From Armigeres subalbatus (taxonomy: Eukaryota > Arthropoda > Insecta > Diptera > Culicidae): a DNA stretch of 64,000 nt. A model generated the notes under the pieces. That model did not search any database. It was not told the DNA's origin and saw only the letters and a list, made by a program, of their open reading frames with translations. The first letter of the stretch is position 1. Each line of letters starts with the position of its first letter. Shown piece after piece: positions 54,389 to 64,000 of the stretch. The stretch covers positions 496,001-560,000 of the forward strand of contig NW_026942913.1 in the NCBI RefSeq assembly GCF_024139115.2, written 5' to 3'. The translations under genes were made by a program, and so were the position numbers.

Positions 54389-54389
54389 T

Positions 54390-54400
54390 GAAAACTTTAC
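54390..54400. repeat. TSD of Penelope-like element, right
   Basis: GAAAACTTTAC, as at 53167-53177. Confidence 0.65.
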
Positions 54401-54630
54401 GTTATCCGTATCTTTGCGACAAACAGAAACCTCCCGAGAAAACAACAGACGTAAGGGTAGTTATAAGCCCATGCAATCCAGCTAGTTACTAAGCTTAGTG
54501 GGGCAATTAACGGCAAGGGGCCGAGGAAAGGTGAGCCTTAGTAATGATGTAGGGATTGATTGTCTGCTATTTAGGTACTCTGACAACGCATTCAATATTG
54601 AAAAGCGTTGGAGTTTGATGTGACGTGGCT
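54401..54630. other. Unassigned DNA
   Basis: No motif recognised. Confidence 0.3.
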
Positions 54631-54631
54631 A

Positions 54632-54760
54632 ATAGTAATAGTAAAATTCTTGTTTATTTAAACATTTTTTTGTTCTACAATTATTTTTAACATATACAAT
54701 GATCGGCCGGCTTGGCCCTCCAACTTCAATTTTAATTATTGTTATTATTATTATTATTAT
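54632..54760 (-). mobile_element. LINE A, 3' terminus (outermost layer of the nest)
   Basis: TAGTAAAATTCTTG, TTCTACAATTATTTTTAA, GATCGGCC, CCTCCAACTTCAATTTTAAT match 12185-12280 of the intact-end copy. The sequence stops at the (TTA)n run and continues at 61986 after LINE B. Confidence 0.8.
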
Positions 54761-55304
54761 TAATCTGCGGTTAGCTGAAGAAGAATATACTCGTATGCAG
54801 CATTGTCGGTTCCGTCAGTACATGGAAAGTCTTCAAGCAAACTTGAAAAATGATCCTTCATCGTTCTGGGCCTACATTAAAAAAAGGAAGGGGTCGAACA
54901 ATATCCCTGTTGACGTCACTTATCGTACGCTTTCCTCCCGATCACCTGACGCAACAGCAAATTTGTTTGCCAGCTTCTTCCGCTCAGTACATGACGACAA
55001 TCCTCCTCCATTGGATCAAAGCTACATTGAAAGTCTTCCGTCGTATTCCGTCCGGCTTCCTCAAGTCACTTTTAGCAATGCGGATATTTTTGAAGCTCTC
55101 AGCTCGCTTGACACATCAAAAGGTCCGGGACCCGATCACCTACCGCCCACCTTCATCAAACATGCTTCATCGCTGGCAATGTCCATTGCTTCAATTTTCA
55201 ATCGATCTATAAGCGATAGTGTTTTCCCGGAAGCTTGGAAGCTTGCTTCGATCGTTCCCGTGTACAAATCCGGTAACATACATAGTGTAGAGAACTACCG
55301 TCCG

Positions 55305-55334
55305 ATATCAATCAATATCAATTAATATCAATCA
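55305..55334. repeat. Three 10-bp direct repeats in LINE B ORF2
   Basis: ATATCAATCA, ATATCAATTA, ATATCAATCA in succession. Related LINE proteins need only one copy here, so two extra copies arose by slippage and shifted the frame. Confidence 0.7.
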
Positions 55335-55500
55335 AACTGTTTCGCCAAAGTTTTTGAGAGTCTTTTGCACGAAGTATTATACCCAGCAGTACAGTCTGTC
55401 ATCTCCGAGTATCAACATGGGTTCATGAAAAAGCGCTCGACGACATCCAACCTAATGATATTCACTCATACAGTGCTAGACGAATTGGAGAACCGTAGCC

Positions 55501-55515
55501 AGGTCGAAGCTATTT
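55501..55515. repeat. TSD of LINE C, left
   Basis: AGGTCGAAGCTATTT; the right copy at 60839-60853 reads AGGTCGACGCTATTT (14 of 15). Confidence 0.9.
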
Positions 55516-57231
55516 TTTTTTTTTTTTAACTAATTTTATTTGCTAATTATCTAATACATGCATTCATCTCTTAGACTAGGTGTTCCGTGTTTTCTTAACA
55601 CTATCATCCTTATTTGCTATGTTACTTTTTTGTTATTATTAATACATTTCAGTTGCCTCTGGCAGTTAGAATTTTTCCTCTGGTTGAATTGAACCATGTA
55701 GGAATTACAATGTTTTCAACTTAAACTAAACTTAACCTATTTTATACTAAGGGTACAATGAGTTAATCGTTGCAATAGAAGATTGCAACGATTTTTGTCT
55801 AAAATTGGAAATTATTTTGTTGGACATTTGTTGCAATGTCTCAATATTAGAAATTCTATGAAGTTCATTGGTACTATACCACGGAGGCAACTTCAGAATC
55901 ATTTTCAAAATTTTATTTTGAATCCTCTGGAGTGCCTTCTTTCTGGTATTGCAGCAACTAGTCCATATTGGCACAGCATACAACATGGCAGGTCTAAAAT
56001 TTGTTTGTAAATCAAAAGTTTGTTCTTAAGACAAAGTTTTTATTTTCTGTTTATCAGTGGCTATACACACTTACCATATTTTTTACATTTGCCTTAAAGG
56101 CCTTCAATGTGATTTTTAAAAGTTAATTTTGATCTAGCAGAAGTCCTAAATATTTAGCTTCATAGACCAATTAATTTGAACCCCATTCATAGTGACAATA
56201 TGTCTGCTAGAAGGTTTCAAATAAGAAGCTCTCGGCTTATGTGGGAAAATTATAAGCTGAGTTTTGGAAGCATTCGGGGAAATTTTCCAATTTCGCAAGA
56301 AAGGGGAGAAAATATCCAAACTTTTTTGCAATCTATTACAAATGACACGAAGGCTTCGCCCTTTGGCTGAAAGGCCCGTGTCATCTGCAAACAAAGATGT
56401 TTGACACCCTGGTGGTAAATCAGGTAAGTCAGAAGTAAAAATGTTATACAATATGGGCCCCAGTATGCTGCCTTGGGGGACACCAGCCCTTACAGGTAAT
56501 CTATCAGATTTAGTATTCTGATAGTTTACCTGCAGTGAGCGATCTGATAAATAATTTTGGATCAGTTTAATGATGTACAGAGGAAAATTAAAATTCATCA
56601 ATTTTACAATCAAACCTTCATGCCAAACACTGTCAAATGCTTTCTCTATATCAAGAAGAGCAACTCCAGTCGAATATCCTTCAGATTTGTTGAGCCGAAT
56701 TAAATTCGTTACTCTTAATAACTGATGGGTGGTTGAATGCCCATGGCGAAAACCAAATTGTTCATCAGCAAAAATAGAATTGTCATTAATATGAACCATC
56801 ATTCTATTTAAAATAATCTTTTCAAACAGTTTGCTTATTGAAGAAAGCAAACTTATTGGGCGATAACTAGAAGCATCAGCTGGATTTTTGTCCGGCTTCA
56901 AAATTGGAACAACTTTGGCGTTTTTCCATTTATCTGGAAAGTATGCCAATTGAAAACATTTGTTAAATAAATTAACCAAAAAGGATAAAGAGCTCTCAGG
57001 AAGTTTTTTGATAAGTATGTAGAAAATACCATCATCACCCGGGGCTTTCATATTTTTAAATTTTCTAGTAATAGATCTCACTTCATCCAAATTGGTTCCC
57101 AACGAAGGGTCAAAAACATTCTCTTGATTGAGAATGTCTTCGAAGCTCCGTGTAACCTGATCCTCAATTGGACTAGTGAGACCTAGACTAAAATTATGGG
57201 CACTCTCGAACTGCTGAGCAAGTTTTTGAGC

Positions 57232-57254
57232 CTTTTCGCCATTTGTTAATAAAA
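57232..57254. repeat. 23-bp TSD of the SINE, left
   Basis: Begins CTTTTCGCCATTTG and ends TTAATAAAA; identical copy at 58016-58038. Confidence 0.95.
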
Positions 57255-58015
57255 GGGTGCTTGGTGGCCTTGTGTCACTGCTTCTGCCTCATAAGCAGGA
57301 GATTAAGGGTTTGATTCCTGGCTCTTTCCAATTTCCTATTAGATAATTTCGTTAATCATATAACTCAATCTCTTTGCAAATCAAATTATCATTGCTAGCA
57401 AGTATGATTCTAAATATAGAATTGTTATAAAAAGCTGCCTGTTACTTAGTAGCAGTAAATAAAATGTAAAAATAGATTGGTATTCATTTGTACCCGCATA
57501 CGAATGCTATATACGGTCGCTATGCTCGTGCAGGCCTCATACAAGTAAGAATGTGTGAGGTTAATGTGCGGGTAGCGATGGTGTGGTAGACGTGTGCGTG
57601 GTATTAGAATTCACTTTAATACTTTCTCATTACTCTAGTACTTCTAATTCTCATTCATATATTCCTATCCCATAGATCGCATCACTTACCAAAGTGAATC
57701 CAGATAATATATCCCTTCATACTAACACAATATCCTATCCTAAGCATCGTGGAGATGCAGAGGTATACTCGGTCTCTAGTAGCAACGAGAGTTGAACTAA
57801 TAATCCTTCCTTCCCTTGATGACCGTAAGGACGTGGCCGGCGCCGTAATTGATTTAGTAAAATGCATTGAATTTCCGAAATTTGCACATTGAGAATGATA
57901 GCTAAACCCAAGCTCCATTCAATTGGTTCCCTGTGCAATTTCGCAAGTTCTAGTCAATCACGGAGTAGCAACTACGAATTGTACGGTTATCCTGCTCATG
58001 CTGCTCATGCTCATG
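57255..58015 (+). mobile_element. tRNA(Met)-like SINE inside LINE C
   Basis: Perfect 23-bp TSDs. The first 70 bp form a tRNA-like head starting exactly at the insertion edge: anticodon stem CTGC/GCAG (57284-57287, 57295-57298), 7-nt loop CTCATAA with anticodon CAT at 57290-57292, and a B box GGTTTGATTCC at 57308-57318. The body (about 690 bp, ending in CATGCTGCTCATGCTCATG repeats) is of unknown origin and has no reading frame of note. At 761 bp it is long for a SINE. Confidence 0.8.
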
Positions 58016-58038
58016 CTTTTCGCCATTTGTTAATAAAA
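58016..58038. repeat. 23-bp TSD of the SINE, right
   Basis: Identical to 57232-57254. Confidence 0.95.
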
Positions 58039-59171
58039 TTTTATTTCCCTCTTTAAGCGCTGGAATTGGCTTTTGAGGTTTTTTAAGAATTTCTGTTAAT
58101 TTCCAAAAGGGTTTCGAACTGGGATCCAACTTCGAGACATTATTCTCAAAGTTGGTATTTCTCAGAATAGCGAAACGTTTTTTAATTTCATTTTGCAAAT
58201 CTCGCCAAATAACTTTCAACACGGGATCGCGAGTTCTTTGGTATTGCCTTCTTCTCACATTTTTAAGACGGATCAGTAGCTGAAGATCGTCGTCAATAAT
58301 AATGGAGTTGAATTTAATTTCACATTTAGGAATTGCAATGCCTCTGGCTTCGACAATTAAATTTGTCGAAGATACGAGAGCATTATCAATATCACTTTTG
58401 GTATCGAGAGGAATATCAACATCAAAATTCCTATCGATATACGTTTTATATAAATCCCAATCAGCTCTATGATAATTAAAAGTAGAGCTGATTGGATTAT
58501 AAATGGCTTCTTGTGAGATTTCAAATGTCACAGGAAGATGATCAGAGTCAAAGTCAGCATGAGTTACCAATTGGCCACACAGCTGGCTTGAATCCGTTAA
58601 AACTAAATCAATTGTAGAAGGATTTTGACTGGAAGAAAAACAAGTTGGTCCATTGGGATATTGAATAGTATAATATCCCGCAGAACAATCTTCAAATAAA
58701 ATTTTACCATTGGAATTGCTTTGAGCATTATTCCATGAACGGTGTTTGGCATTAAAGTCACCAATTACGAAGAACTTTGATTTGTTGCGAGTCAGAATTT
58801 GAAGATCAGCTTTCAAAAAATTCTTTTGCTGCCCATTGCATTGAAAAGGCAAGTAGGCTGCAATGAAGGAAAATTGCCCAAAATTTGTTTCAACAGAAAC
58901 TCCCAAGGTTTCAAAAACTTTGGTTTCAAACGAAGAAAATAATTTATGTTTGATACGTCTATTAATGACAATGGCGACCCCACCACAGGCGCTGTCAAGA
59001 CGATCATTTCTGTAGATAAAATAGTTTGGATCTCTTTTAATGGAGAGTCCTGGCTTTAAATACGTTTCAGTTATAATGGCAATATGCACATTATGAACTG
59101 AAAGGAAGTTGAATAATTCATCTTCCTTACCCTTTAGAGAGCGGGCATTCCAATTTAGAACTTTCACACAA

Positions 59172-60571
59172 TTATTTGGATCCATTGAAACGGAGTCCGA
59201 TAACAATTTTTTGTGTGTACTTTATACCAACCTGAACAGCTTCAGGAATGGTATTTGCTTTGAACATTGCATCAATAATGTGATGCAATTGTTCAGTTAA
59301 AAAATCAAAATCGGAATCAGTCATGCTACCTGAATCGGCAACATGACCGTTATTTTCCGTTGGGACATGGGTATAAACCTCATTTTGAGAAGAGAAATTT
59401 TGTCTACCAGCAGCGATGTTTGCATACGTAGGTACATTGGAAAAATTGGAATTTACTGAAGTGCTTGCTACCCGTTGACGAGCGGCAAAATTTGTTTGTG
59501 AATTGTGGTGGGTATGAATTGCTCGACCGGTAACCGGTTTCGAAATTTGAGCGTTTGAAAAATTTCTACCCGTCGAATCTGGGATCCGATTGGAATTTCC
59601 CGTCATCAATTTTGCACGGGAATTCAAAACTTTTTTGCGTGAAGGGCATTCCCAGAAATTGGATTTATGATTGCCCCCACAATTTGCACATTTTAATTTA
59701 TTGGAATCTTCTCTCACAGGACATGCGTCCTTGGCGTGAGAGGTTCTACCACAAATCATGCATTTAGCATCCATGTGACAATGTTTGGTTCCATGACCCC
59801 ACATTTGGCACTTACGGCACTGGGTGGGGTTTTGGAAATTTCCCCCAGGCCTGCGGAAATGTTCCCATGTAACACGGACATGGGACATAATACAGGCCTT
59901 TTCCAAACTTTTCATATTATTTAGTTCACTTTTGTTAAAATGAACTAAATAAAATTCTTGAGAAATGCCCCTCTGGGAAGTACCAGAATGGGATTTCTTT
60001 TTCATCTTAATTACTTGGACTGGTGAAAATCCAAGTAATTGAGAAATTTCAATTTAATCTCATCCAGTGATTTGTCATCACTGGGGAGACCTTCAAGACG
60101 ACTTTGAACAATCGCTCAGTTTTGTCGTCGTATGTGAAGAATTTATGGCGCTTCTCAGTTAAATACTGAAGAAGACGTTTGCGATCGTCAAAGGATCCCG
60201 GCAAAACGCGGCAGTCACCCTTCCTAGCAATCTGAAATGAAACCTTGAAGGTTACTCAAAATCTCATTCCTAAAGCCAGAAAACTCGGCAACAGATACCA
60301 CAATCGGCGGAATCCTTTGCTTTTTCGCATGAATCGAATCACCTGGGCTAGATTCGATTTGCTCAATATCATCATTAATCAAATCGAACTGATTGCTCAG
60401 TTCGATAGGAGAAAAATTATTTCCGACATTAGAGTTTGAAGGAATATCTGAATTCTCCAGCTTCCTTCTATTTTTTCCGCGCTCTGGTGGGGCGGTCTTG
60501 AAAGCTTTGTTCTTAGAAGGAAGTGGGGAGTTCAAAGATTCCTCCTTCCTCTTGTTTTCATTAATACTCAT
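59172..60571 (-). pseudogene. LINE C ORF1 (gag-like, CCHC)
   Basis: N-terminal part from 60571: MSINENKRKEESLNSPLPSK, lysine/serine-rich, with a nuclear-signal-like PSKNKAFK, to a frameshift or stop at 60224. The C-terminal part (60005-59172) has a three-knuckle zinc region: CRKCQMWGHGTKHC (C-x2-C-x4-H-x4-C), CMICGRTSHAKDAC, CANCGGNHKSNFWEC. It binds element RNA in the family. It overlaps the start of ORF2 by about 35 bp. Two or more frame breaks between 60224 and 60005. Confidence 0.8.
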
Positions 60572-60838
60572 TGCTGAGCGTGGAGACGTGACCTTCTAAG
60601 AGGTTTTTTCCCAGAACGGTGTCCCTGCAGGATTACCACCGCTTGTCGGAATTTTACTTCCGCAAACGGGTCCAACGTAAAACGAAGGCACGGGTCCTTG
60701 CAAAGATCGTAACGGGATCAGTGGGTACAAATAGCGCTGAGAAGCACTGTTGAAATTAAAATAGCTTCGGGTAGTATTAAAAACTTCCTTCCGCAAAGAG
60801 AGAAAGAACCGCACAGCACAAAAGCACGATGCGGTCTG
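60572..60838 (-). other. LINE C 5' UTR
   Basis: Leader between the 5' end (60838, at the TSD) and the ORF1 start. Jockey-clade elements carry an internal promoter in this position; no specific motif assigned. Confidence 0.5.
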
Positions 60839-60853
60839 AGGTCGACGCTATTT
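60839..60853. repeat. TSD of LINE C, right
   Basis: AGGTCGACGCTATTT, 14/15 to 55501-55515. Confidence 0.9.
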
Positions 60854-61962
60854 ATTTTGACTTTTCAAAGGCGTTTGACAAGGTGCCACATGCACTAGCG
60901 ATAGAAAAACTTGACCGACTTGGCTTACCTACTTGGATCATTCGGTGGTTAAAATCGTACTTATCCTCTCGCAAGGCATTCGTCAGAGTACTTGGCGCCA
61001 AGTCTGATGCCTATGACATTCCCTCTGGAGTACCGCAGGGCAGTATTCTAGGTCCGCTCATCTTTATTCTTTTCGTCAATGATCTATGTAGCAACCTGAG
61101 CTCTGGAAAACAGCTTTATGCGGACGATTTGAAAATATACCGTGTCATAAAATCGCTCGTAGACTGCTGTGCTTTACATACTGATATTGTGAATGTTGAA
61201 AACTGGTGCAAAATCAATGGTATGCAGATGAACCCGACTAAATGCAAAGCCATAACATTCACTCGTTGCCGATCTTCTATAACCTATGACTATTGTCTGA
61301 ATCACACAGCGCTTCAGAGGGTTACATCGATCAAAGACCTTGGAATCGTTCTCGACAGTAAGCTTCGTTTTACGGAACATTTATCAGTTACCATTGCTAA
61401 GGCCAATGCTATGCTTGGATTCTTACGGCGGAATACAGCACAGTTCGATGATGTCCATGCTCTCAAATCATTATATTGTGCATTAATTCGGAGCATACTA
61501 GAGTACGGAGTGCAAATCTGGGCTCCGTATCATTCCGTTCACATTGAACGCATCGAGAGAATACAAAAACGCTTCATCAACTACGCCTTGCGCCGCTTAC
61601 CATGGAACGATCCATCAAACCTGCCTCCATACCGAAATCGTTGTGCTTTGATTGACTTACAACCAATGGCAGACCGTCGAGTGATGCTTCAGAGGATGTT
61701 TATTTTCGACGTCATAACGTGCAACATCGACTGCCGTTACATCCTGGAGAACGTTCGATTTCATGTACCGTCTCGTCAACTCAGGAATCGTCAACTGTTA
61801 TGGATCCGTGGTCACCGCACACACTACGGTCAAAATAATCCATTGGACTTATGCTGCAGACTATTCAACGAAGTGTGTTGTTTTTTCGACTTTAATGTTA
61901 CCAAATTAGTTTTTAAAAATAGGATTAAGTCAAACAATCAGTCTGTGCAATTTACAAGTTGA
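60840..61962 (+). pseudogene. LINE B ORF2, C-terminal RT part
   Basis: Continues the frame cut at 55515: DAIYFDFSKAFDKVPH, SGVPQGSILGPLIFILFVND, QLYADDLKIYRVIKS (catalytic YADD), KCKAITFTRCRS, IKDLGIVLDSKLRFTEHL, YGVQIWAPYHSVHIERIE and RRLPWNDPSNLPPYRNRC, stop at 61962. The 377-residue frame is uninterrupted. Confidence 0.9.
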
Positions 61963-61985
61963 AGACCATGTACAATAAATAAATA

Positions 61986-62648
61986 AATTATTATTATGTT
62001 TTTACTTAATTTTTAAAATATAATGTATCATGACGGCCTTCAGGAGGCGCTAGTGTTTTTCAAAATTTGATAACCTAACTACTATGTACACTAATATTTA
62101 CAATAAAAATTTGATAACCTAGATTGGAACTAGCGCCCTAAGCGCTTCTTGGTCCGAGTGCAAGCAACGGACCCTAAACTTTTCTTTACACTCACCAAAG
62201 CGTTCATGTAAGGTTTTTATTCCGGCCAGACGGTGGACCTCGGATGTTCTTGTCCTGGGAGGGGTGTTGAGGACCATCCTCAGGAATTTGTTTTGGACCC
62301 GTTGAAGTTTGAGGTGGTGGGTTTTAGCGCAGCTCTCCCAGACCGGCATGCCATGCCATATTCGATCACAGGGAGGATTGCTTGTAGATAGCAAGCTTAT
62401 TTTTCAGGGACAATGACGACCGGCGGTTGATCAAAGGGTACAGTAGTTTCAACAAAACGTTACATTTTGTCAACCTTTTGCCTGAAAATAAGCTTGCTGT
62501 CGAGGGTCAAGCCAAGGTAGTCGGCCTTATTGGCCCATTCCACAGTCGTGCCATTGAGGATGATTTTACAGTCCCCAGGCGGAACATGTTTAGGGGATTT
62601 GGAGTGGGGTAAAATGATGACCTGGGTCGTCGCCGCGTTGATACAGAT
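61986..62648 (-). mobile_element. LINE A, continued (3' UTR and C-terminal ORF2)
   Basis: Follows 12290-12960 almost base for base, including the GACGGCCTTCAGGAGGCGCT and CATGTTTAGGGGATTTGGAG blocks. The ORF2 tail on the minus strand (MPVWESCAKTHHLKLQRVQN, stop at 62119) carries a 5-bp duplication (GCCAT-GCCAT, 62349-62358). LINE A homology stops at GATACAGATT (62648). Confidence 0.85.
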
Positions 62649-64000
62649 TGTAAGACTCTAATTTTGTGGCCCCGGAATCGTTCAGTTCCAGAAGGGAACT
62701 GGCCTAAACCCCTAGCTGCTGGTCTAGCCACGGCAGCCGTTTGGGGTGGACTCAAAAGGCCTCTTTTGTTCCGGGTCTCAGGGACAGCAGACACGGCATT
62801 CCAGTTCGAGACAGCAACACGTACGGACGTGTTTTTTGCTCGCGCATTTTTTCGAAGTGTTTTTTCTCGTTCTTTCGCTGTTTACGTTTTCGCCTGTCGC
62901 GTTGGCGTTATTTTCTCCCGGACCCGTCATGGGAGACTTGGTGGCCGATTCGGTCGCTGGAAAAGTGCCTAAGCGCACTGCTCTTGGAGGCGCGGGTAAC
63001 CCCTCCAAGCAGCTTTTGCAGAGCAACGTGTTTTCGCCGTTGCCGCTTGATGACGCCGGCAATCCGCCGAAAAAGAGGAAGAAGCAGCAATCGCAGCTGC
63101 CGCAGGTGCAACCGGAGCGGAAGGAGAAGTGCCCGCCCGTGTTTGTGAAGGGCGATCCGCCGGATTTACGCCCAAAAATTCGCCAGCTGATCGCTAAGGG
63201 GCTGAAATGTACTTTTCGGCTCTGCAGCGAGGGCGTGAAAGTGATGCCGGCCAACAGCCGCTCAAGGCTTTGCTGCGAGGACTTCACGACATGAAGGAGG
63301 AAGAGCTCCAAGCAGAGCTTGAAAGTTGCGGACTGAAGCCAGTAGCCGTCCACAAGATCGCTCGTCACGACAAGGCGAGGAAATATCGCGACCAGCTTTA
63401 CCTGATCCATCTGGAGCACGGCTCCACTACCTGGAAGGACCTGAAGCTGGTTGGCGTTATAAATTACACCGTCGTTGACTGGGAGCGGTATCGGCCAGTG
63501 CACCGCGATGTCACGCAATGCACCAACTGCTTCAATTTCGGGCACGGCACCAGGAACTGCCGCATGAAGCCGCGCTGCAACAAGTGTGGCGAACCCCATC
63601 CGACGGACGAGTGCGACAAAATGGAGGTGGCCGATCCCAAGTGCGCCAACTGCGGTGACTAGCATCGGGCCACCACCAAGGGCTGCCCAAAGCGAGCCGA
63701 GTTCCTGGAAATCCGGAAGAAGGCTTCCACCAGGACCATTCCGAAGAAGAACCGTGTTCCTGTAATCAACGAGGTGAACTTTCCAGCTATCCCGGCTCCC
63801 CGTCGTGTGATTCCAATACTCCCACCGCTACAGCCGCACAAGCGACTGGCAGCGGCAGCTGCATCGGTCCAAGCTCCAGCATCGTCGGCACCATCCACCA
63901 GCGAATGGCCCCCGCTTCCTCCTCCTGGGTTCCGTCGGCAGTCGGAGAACGAAGCCGTCCCACCGGAAGAATCTGCCCCGCTGTACACTCCGGAGCAACT
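62649..64000 (+). mobile_element. 5' end of a Jockey-type LINE in opposite orientation
   Basis: Begins abruptly at 62649 with a leader (TGTGGCCCCGGAATCG, GGGAACTGGCC) and carries ORF1 up to the window edge. Its end matches the ORF1 remnant of the LINE at 12179-15304, so it is the same family as LINE A. Head-to-head with LINE A at 62648. Confidence 0.8.
62929..64000 (+). pseudogene. Jockey-type ORF1 with zinc knuckles, running off the window
   Basis: Chosen start MGDLVADSVAGKVPKRTALG (62929), since the in-frame ATG at 62746 lies in the leader. A basic, proline-rich stretch PPKKRKKQQ follows. A one-base frameshift near 63255 (after VMPANSR) moves the reading to KALLRGLHDMKEEELQAELE. Zinc region: CTNCFNFGHGTRNC and CNKCGEPHPTDEC, then CANCGD interrupted by TAG at 63660 where relatives have a basic HRATTKGCPKRAEF sequence, which continues in frame. 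The C-terminal part is proline/alanine-rich (WPPLPPPGFRRQ). Two lesions imply it is not functional. Confidence 0.8.

Larger units (their letters stand above)
53178..54389 (-). mobile_element. Truncated Penelope-like element with inverted termini
   Basis: A minus-strand GIY-YIG reading frame lies between two ~180-bp terminal repeats in opposite orientation: 53217-53400 and 54200-54388 share CGTCTAAGACGAATTAAGTA, GAAAATTAACTGGTGGAATT, CAAAGATAACG and GTATAAATAGTGTAAGTTGC. Penelope-like elements typically carry such pLTRs, direct or inverted. The 11-bp GAAAACTTTAC repeats outside support a single insertion. The RT domain is absent, so it is 5'-truncated. Confidence 0.85.
54768..55515 (+). pseudogene. 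LINE B ORF2, N-terminal RT part
   Basis: LRLAEEEYTRMQ, NDPSSFWAYIKKRKGSNNIP (linker), LDTSKGPGPDHLPPTFIKH, EAWKLASIVPVYKSGN, VENYRPIS. At 55305-55334 a 10-bp word (ATATCAATCA) is present three times and breaks the frame, giving a stop. It then continues in another frame as KVFESLLHE-type, QHGFMKKRSTTSNL and LDELENRSQVEAI, up to the LINE C insertion. Confidence 0.85.
55747..59206 (-). pseudogene. LINE C ORF2 (endonuclease-RT), SINE-split and frameshifted
   Basis: Endonuclease: KVLNWNARSLKGKEDELFNF, HIAIITETYLKPGL, CGGVAIVINRRIKH, FVIGDFNAKHRSWNNAQSNS, TIDLVLTD, DFDSDHLPVTFEIS. Linker: PFWKLTEILKKPQKPIPAL. The SINE cuts after LLTNGEK; the frame resumes exactly at AQKLAQQFES when the 761-bp insert and one TSD are ignored. 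RT: MKAPGDDGIFYILIKKL, YRPISLLSSISKLFEKI, ADEQFGFRHGHSTTHQLL, LLDIEKAFDSVWHEGL, AGVPQGSILGPILYNIFTSD, SLFADDTGLSAKG. Frameshifts around 56150-55990, then a tail TSCCNTRKKALQRIQNKIL ending at 55747. Apart from the SINE, most of the frame is intact, so this copy is fairly young. Confidence 0.85.
55516..60838 (-). mobile_element. LINE C, near full-length Juan-like Jockey element
   Basis: Poly-T (55513-55527) marks the poly(A) 3' end. Order on the minus strand: 5' UTR (60838-60572), ORF1 (60571-59172), ORF2 (59206 to about 55747), 3' UTR (55745-55528). It carries a SINE at 57255-58015. The organisation and proteins resemble the Juan family described in Aedes and Culex; family name not verified by alignment. 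Confidence 0.85.
54765..61985 (+). mobile_element. LINE B, 5'-truncated, inserted in LINE A and split by LINE C
   Basis: Starts in ORF2 after the endonuclease (54765) and ends with an AATAAATAAATAAATT tail at 61972-61986. LINE A 3' UTR sequence is on both sides, at a (TTA)n site. LINE C and its own TSD (55516-60853) cut it in two. Same group as the LINE at 41172-44885. Confidence 0.85.

Noticed and set aside
57280..57320. Functional tRNA(Met) gene
   Set aside because: The T arm and acceptor stem do not pair well and the sequence lies inside a TSD-flanked insertion; it is a SINE head.

Overview
This window looks like repeat-dominated nuclear DNA of a culicine mosquito, most likely Aedes. The basis is indirect. 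It is AT-rich intergenic DNA packed with degraded non-LTR retrotransposons of the kinds abundant in Aedes (RTE-clade, Jockey/Juan-like, and RNase H-bearing LINEs), a tRNA-related SINE that resembles Feilai-type sequences, many short inverted-repeat elements (MITEs), and a trypsin-type gene with tiny introns. I see no prokaryotic gene organisation and no intact host gene of normal length. The only host-like gene is a chymotrypsin-fold serine protease (about 9.63-10.53 kb). Its catalytic serine is replaced by arginine and it appears to have lost an internal segment.

Layout. 0-2.4 kb: two arrays of one ~132-bp satellite in opposite orientation, flanking a dispersed mosquito repeat split by a retroposon. 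2.4-4.4 kb: AT-rich DNA with a weak candidate first exon, an RTE scrap and a partial TIR element. 4.4-7.2 kb: RTE-clade LINE (minus strand) with a clean 12-bp target-site duplication (TSD) and a MITE inside its reverse transcriptase. 7.8-11.9 kb: short tandem repeats, a long perfect-arm foldback, the broken protease and SINE copies. 12.2-15.3 kb: Jockey-type LINE (minus) with a perfect 20-bp TSD. 16.9-18.8, 20.1-22.0 and 45.3-51.9 kb: huge degenerate arrays of a 24-bp unit rich in GAATTC that is stop-free in all six frames and flips orientation several times. 22.3-26.5 kb: 95-bp satellite arrays bounded by copies of one LINE-tail unit and split by a 1.5-kb TIR transposon. 26.8-28.2 kb: GC-rich tandem retroposon. 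29.2-30.7 kb: RTE and RNase H-LINE fragments. 31-39.7 kb: dispersed repeats, TIR elements and foldbacks. 41.2-44.9 kb: a LINE with three ~235-bp 5' monomers. 52-54.4 kb: RTE tail with TSD, a MITE, and a truncated Penelope-like element with a GIY-YIG endonuclease between inverted terminal repeats. 54.6-62.6 kb: a four-level nest (LINE > LINE > Juan-like LINE > tRNA-derived SINE). 62.65-64 kb: 5' end and ORF1 of the Jockey-type LINE in plus orientation, running off the window.

Functionally the window is a transposon graveyard rather than a gene cluster. Almost every long reading frame is a retroelement relic or a by-product of a tandem repeat whose period is a multiple of three. The parts most worth following up are the six-frame-open 24-bp array with its orientation switches, the nested insertions with dated order, the Penelope-like element, and the active-site-dead protease.
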